A DNA stretch of 64,000 nucleotides, taken from Pseudothermotoga hypogea DSM 11164 = NBRC 106472. Its GTDB lineage: Bacteria; Thermotogota; Thermotogae; Thermotogales; DSM-5069. This document shows, piece after piece, positions 60,245 to 64,000 of this stretch; position 1 is the stretch's first letter; every line of letters starts with the position of its first letter. A model generated the notes under the pieces. It did not search any database. It saw nothing but the letters and a program-made list of their open reading frames with translations, and had not been told where the DNA came from. Where the stretch lies: assembly GCF_000816145.1 (NCBI RefSeq), contig NZ_CP007141.1, forward strand, positions 1,054,001 to 1,118,000, in the 5' to 3' direction. Both the position numbers and the translations under genes were made by a program.

Positions 60245-62038
60245 ATGGATGCCATATCCAAGATCGCGTCGAGTATAAACTACAGATACAGATCGTCAAA
60301 CATTCAGTTCGGTGGTCTGGCCTCCGGGTTGAACACGGCCGACATCGTGGACGCGTTGATGCAGATCGAGGCAAGACCAGCTGAAAGATTGTATCAGAAG
60401 TACGAGAGTTTGGGGCTGAAACAAAAGGCGTACCAGCAGCTGGAAGAAAAACTCGAAAGCTTCGAAACCTTTCTGGCCAGCTTCAAATTACAGGCCACAC
60501 TCATGGCGAAGAAAGTCTCAATTGATTCTGACAAAGTCTCAATCGAAGCATCTGCCGCTGCCTTGGTTGGCAGCTACCAAATCAAAGTGCTGTCGATCGC
60601 GAGCAGAAGTTCCACGACGAGTGGAAGAACGATAGGGCCCGAGGTCGATCCTTCCACGAAGTTTGGCGATCTGGTTTACAGATACAACCCGACCGACTCC
60701 GTCTTGAAGATCCAAGTCGGTGCGACGGTGCACACGGTCAACATCTCGACGGAAGACACGATCTCTGACATCGTCAACAAGCTCGACGATATCTTCGGTT
60801 ATGGCAACGTCAGATTCGAGAACGGAAAACTGATCATCGAGAGCAGTCAGGCTTTCGCCATCCAAACGATACAAGGTACCTTCAGTCACGTTTTCAATCT
60901 GAAGGATGCTCCCATCGTTCAAGAGGCTGGAGAATACGTTCTTCGTAGCACTGCACACGTGGGAGCCGTCTCACCGTACAGGACACTGTCTCAGATCTCT
61001 ACCTACCGTGGAATATCGATCACAAGCGGTGTTTTGAAGATCAACAACGTCGAGATCAACGTCGATACAAACATGACGTTGAATCAATTGATAGACGCGA
61101 TCAACTCGAGCAACGCTGGAGTAACTGCAGCTTACGATCAGAACTCAGACAAACTGATCGTGACATCGAACCAAACGGGTGCGAACGCTATAACCTTCGA
61201 AGACAACGGTACGAACCTGCTCGCACTGCTCGGCATGGACGTCGGTCAGTTCAACGTCGGCGGTGTGACACACGTTCAGTTGAGCAGTGATGGTGTGAAC
61301 TGGATCGATCTCTACTCTTCCACAACCGAATTCAGTTACATGGGACTCTCGATAAAGGTTAAAGGGCTGGTCGAAACGCCTCTGAGCTTCAACGTTGAGA
61401 ACGACGTTGATTCGATCGTCTCGAAAGTAAAGGAATTCGTCGACAAGTGGAACGAGCTCATGGAGTACATTTACAACAAGTACCACGAAAAGCCGGTGAC
61501 GGGCAAAAACGCCGAAGAGCTCAGCGAGGAAGAGAAGCTGCAAGGGATTCTTCAAAGAGATCCACTTCTGAACGAGATCTTTTTCAGATTGAGAGGCTTC
61601 ATAACAACACGTATCGAGGGTGAGATCTCCTATCTGTGGCAAATAGGTATAAGGACGAGCAGCTACGGTTATCAGAACATGAAGATGGGAAAGCTCGAGC
61701 TCGACGAAGACCAGCTGAAGGCGGTTCTAAGGGAAAATCCTGAGAAAGTGTGGGCCTTCTTTGGAGATACGAACGGTTTCGCACAACAGATTCACTCTTA
61801 CGTCAGAGAACTCACCAGATTCGGTGGAAGGATCGACAGCATCGCGGGCATAAGCGGGACCATAACGAATCAGATGAGAAGCTTGGCAAAGCAACTGCAG
61901 AGCTGGCTGGAACGGTTACAGAAGAGAGAAGCGTATCTCTGGAGCAAGTTCTCCGCCATGGAAGAGGTTGTGTCAAGGATGCAGGCTCAGGGTAGCTGGC
62001 TCACACAGTTCGCCAGCCTGAGCAGGAACAACCGTTAA
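60245..62038 (+). CDS. fliD: FliD flagellar filament cap
   Basis: A 597-residue FliD. FGGLASGLNTADIVDALMQI is the D0/D1 N-terminal signature, with flagellin-hook-like repeats in the middle (ITSGVLKINNVEINVDTNMT, a FlaIN motif) and a C-terminal coiled-coil (LQSWLERLQKREAYLWSKFS, MEEVVSRMQAQGSWL). The cap folds flagellin at the filament tip. The stop overlaps the convergent RNase G stop by four bases. Confidence 0.95.
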   Translation: MDAISKIASSINYRYRSSNIQFGGLASGLNTADIVDALMQIEARPAERLYQKYESLGLKQKAYQQLEEKLESFETFLASFKLQATLMAKKVSIDSDKVSIEASAAALVGSYQIKVLSIASRSSTTSGRTIGPEVDPSTKFGDLVYRYNPTDSVLKIQVGATVHTVNISTEDTISDIVNKLDDIFGYGNVRFENGKLIIESSQAFAIQTIQGTFSHVFNLKDAPIVQEAGEYVLRSTAHVGAVSPYRTLSQISTYRGISITSGVLKINNVEINVDTNMTLNQLIDAINSSNAGVTAAYDQNSDKLIVTSNQTGANAITFEDNGTNLLALLGMDVGQFNVGGVTHVQLSSDGVNWIDLYSSTTEFSYMGLSIKVKGLVETPLSFNVENDVDSIVSKVKEFVDKWNELMEYIYNKYHEKPVTGKNAEELSEEEKLQGILQRDPLLNEIFFRLRGFITTRIEGEISYLWQIGIRTSSYGYQNMKMGKLELDEDQLKAVLRENPEKVWAFFGDTNGFAQQIHSYVRELTRFGGRIDSIAGISGTITNQMRSLAKQLQSWLERLQKREAYLWSKFSAMEEVVSRMQAQGSWLTQFASLSRNNR

Positions 62039-63447
62039 GTCTTCTTAGATAGTGTGATCTCGAACTCGTTTGGATCGGGATGGGTGAAGCTCACCTTGAC
62101 TTTTTCCCTGTGGGCCGGAACGAGGGCCTTGATTTTCTCCATGTAACCGGAAAAACGCTGGTGGAGGTTTATCTTCACCGAACCATATTGAGACAGATCT
62201 ATCTCCTTCAGCGCGTTGGAGAGTCTCTTCAGCACAATCGTGGCGGATAACACTCTGCCTGAACCTTTGCAGATCGGGCACGGTGAGAACAGCAGTTGCT
62301 CGCTCGATGGGGTTCTTCTTTTTCTCGTCATCTCGAACAGCCCAAGGCGTGTGAACCCAAGAAGCTCCACGTGCGCTGGGTCTTTCTCAAACGATTCCCG
62401 GATCTTTTTGAACAGTCTGTCGTAGTATTCTTTGTTTGGCATTCCGATGAAGTCCACCACCACGATACCACCTATGTTGCGCAATCTCAGCTGTCTGGCA
62501 ATCTCTTTCGCGGCCTCCATGTTGATCCTGAAAGCCAGTTCAGCGTGGTTTTTTCCACCGGTGAAACTTGCGGAATTGACGTCGAACACGGTCATGGCTT
62601 CCGTCGTGTCGAGCGCCAGATAGCCCCCACTGGGCAGGTCTATCGTACGTCTCTGTAAAAGGTTCAGTTGCTGGTAGATGCTAAAGCGTTCGAAGAGGTC
62701 TCCCTCAACGAAGTGCACGACGATGGATTTGCTGATCTTTTTGACCTCCTGCTTGACCAACTCGTAGGCCTTCTCTTCGTTGACGTAAACTTCATCGACA
62801 TTCTTGTTCAAGCGTTCTCTCAGAACGTAATCTATCGCCGTGGGTTCTCTTCTCAGCAATTTCACTCTTCTCGACCTTTTGAAACTGGACAGGATCTGCT
62901 GCCATTCTTGCCTGAGCGATTGAAGCTCCTCCTCTATGATTTCCATGGGCATACCTTCAGAAGCAGTTCTGATGACGAGACCTTCGTTTTTCTCAAGCTT
63001 TGAAAAGAGTGATCTCAACCTCTCCCTCTCGCGCTGTTCGACGATCTTCTTTGACACACCCCTGACCCGAGACATCGGAAAGTAAACCACGTAACGACCT
63101 GGCAGAGAAAGCTTGCACGTAAGCTGAGGCCCCTTCTGTCCGACAGCGTCGTGTTTGACCTGAACCAAGAGCTTCGAGCCTTCTGCGGGTTGCTTGCCAC
63201 TGAGCACCTGTTGTACGTAAGACTTACCAACATCACTGATCCTGAGAAAGCCATTCTTCCCCTCGCCTATGTCGACGAAGGCTGCGTTCAAGGCGGGTAT
63301 GATCTTCTGTATCACGCCCACGTAGAGGTTCCCGGCTATGGTCTCGTTCTCTTCATCGAAGACCTCTTGAAGCTCACCATCTTCAAGAATAGCGCCACTG
63401 ACGAAATTCTCATGAACGTTTATGATCAGAGCGGTGGGCACATTCAA
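62035..63447 (-). CDS. rng: RNase E/G-family ribonuclease
   Basis: A 470-residue RNase G-type endoribonuclease for mRNA and rRNA 5'-end processing. An S1 domain (about 38-125, YVGVIQKIIPALNAAFVDIG) precedes the DNase-I-like catalytic region with MTVFDVNSASFTGG and IGGIVVVDFIGM (metal-binding aspartates) and the zinc-link CPICKGSGRV. No long RNase E scaffold tail. It lies four bases after the hpf gene. Confidence 0.95.
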   Translation of the reverse strand: MNVPTALIINVHENFVSGAILEDGELQEVFDEENETIAGNLYVGVIQKIIPALNAAFVDIGEGKNGFLRISDVGKSYVQQVLSGKQPAEGSKLLVQVKHDAVGQKGPQLTCKLSLPGRYVVYFPMSRVRGVSKKIVEQRERERLRSLFSKLEKNEGLVIRTASEGMPMEIIEEELQSLRQEWQQILSSFKRSRRVKLLRREPTAIDYVLRERLNKNVDEVYVNEEKAYELVKQEVKKISKSIVVHFVEGDLFERFSIYQQLNLLQRRTIDLPSGGYLALDTTEAMTVFDVNSASFTGGKNHAELAFRINMEAAKEIARQLRLRNIGGIVVVDFIGMPNKEYYDRLFKKIRESFEKDPAHVELLGFTRLGLFEMTRKRRTPSSEQLLFSPCPICKGSGRVLSATIVLKRLSNALKEIDLSQYGSVKINLHQRFSGYMEKIKALVPAHREKVKVSFTHPDPNEFEITLSKKT

Positions 63448-63451
63448 TACC

Positions 63452-63973
63452 TCACTCGAAGAATTCGTAAAGGCTCAGTTTTCCATCCTTTCTGAGGAGC
63501 AAGAGATTGATCTCACCCGTCTCGCTGTTTCTGAACAAGAAAAACTGTCTATCCATAGCCTTGAACTGGAGAATGGCTTCCTCCATCGGCATCACGTTCA
63601 AAGGCAGTCTCCTGGTTTCGGCCACTTCTTCCTCGCTTTCCTCCGTTACGCTCGGAATCTCCAGCTGTTTGGGTTCCCTGTGTTTATCTCTGATCGTTGA
63701 TTTGAGTTTCTTGACCTTCTTTTCGAGTGCGTCGCACAGGTTGTCTATCGCCGCGTACAGATCGGGATCTTTCTCCTGAACGACGATCACGTTGCCTCTG
63801 AGATTGATGTTCGCCTTCACCACGTAATTCACTGCGTCCTTTTCGGCTTTGATTTCCGCCGAGACGAGCTCCTCATCCTTGATGACTCTGTCGACCTTCT
63901 CGAGCCTTTTCTCCAGATATTGATGCATGGCAGCTGTGGCTTCAAAGCCTCGCGTCGTGAACCTGTAGTTCAT
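63452..63973 (-). CDS. hpf: Ribosome hibernation promoting factor, long form
   Basis: A 173-residue long HPF. The N-terminal S30AE domain (MNYRFTTRGFEATAAMHQYL, KANINLRGNVIVVQEKDPDL) binds the decoding site, and the C-terminal dimerisation domain (LNVMPMEEAILQFKAMDRQF, LLLLRKDGKLSLYEF) joins two ribosomes into a 100S particle. ATG at 63973 follows GGGAGGTGA. Confidence 0.93.
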   Translation of the reverse strand: MNYRFTTRGFEATAAMHQYLEKRLEKVDRVIKDEELVSAEIKAEKDAVNYVVKANINLRGNVIVVQEKDPDLYAAIDNLCDALEKKVKKLKSTIRDKHREPKQLEIPSVTEESEEEVAETRRLPLNVMPMEEAILQFKAMDRQFFLFRNSETGEINLLLLRKDGKLSLYEFFE

Positions 63974-64000
63974 CCATTCACCTCCCAAGAATGTCCTGTC

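Overview
The window looks like a Thermotogales chromosome, most likely Pseudothermotoga or a close relative. The support is an Omp-alpha-like toga protein next to an OstA-like protein, a PolC-type DNA polymerase III in a ruvC-polC-rsmG run, many TTG/GTG starts with strong GGAGG sites, a GPH sugar symporter beside phosphoketolase, and CRISPR repeats of the GTTT...GGAAAC kind. This is inferred from gene content; no database search was possible.

Layout. 1-3106: the 3' end of a phosphoketolase, a sugar symporter and a lipoprotein alpha/beta hydrolase. 3311-29107: a large double type III CRISPR-Cas island, transcribed almost entirely on the minus strand. It contains CRISPR array 1 with its leader; an operon for a MazF-like protein, a sigma-70-family factor, a second MazF-like protein with a C-terminal extension, and a CARF-HEPN nuclease; two cas2 genes lying tail to tail; a complete type III-A operon (SAVED-Lon protease, cas1, cas10/csm1, csm2-csm5, an unknown gene, cas6, cas2); array 2 with a leader homologous to that of array 1, followed by decayed remains of the CARF operon; and a complete type III-B operon (csx1, cmr1, cas10/cmr2, cmr3-cmr6). 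29346-30679: a few unknown genes, two of them 50-residue membrane proteins.

30808-46453: housekeeping genes on the plus strand (P1 peptidase, lepA, ruvC, polC, rsmG, a lipoate/octanoyl transferase, rsmI, a MarR regulator), then envelope genes (PEGA protein, Omp-alpha-like, OstA-like), serS and rsmE. 46444-52348: minus-strand MFS transporter, guaA, kce and kal (lysine fermentation) and a periplasmic-sensor HD-GYP protein. 52480-55332: CcdA, a thioredoxin-like protein, membrane and SRPBCC proteins and a zinc ribbon protein. 55374-58582: a methylmalonyl-CoA epimerase/decarboxylase cluster and cheW. 58542-63973: a beta-propeller protein, flaG, fliD, RNase G and long-form HPF.

The most striking system is the type III signalling circuit. 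The III-A Cas10 has an intact GGDD and should make cyclic oligoadenylate. The locus encodes a SAVED-Lon protease (CalpL-like) at the head of the Csm operon, and, in a separate operon about 9 kb away, a sigma factor (CalpS-like) next to a MazF-fold protein (CalpT-like). In the known CalpL/T/S system, ligand-activated Lon cleaves a MazF-like anti-sigma factor to release the sigma factor. Here the sigma/anti-sigma pair is additionally co-transcribed with a second MazF-like protein and a CARF-HEPN ribonuclease, and a broken copy of part of that operon lies beside array 2.
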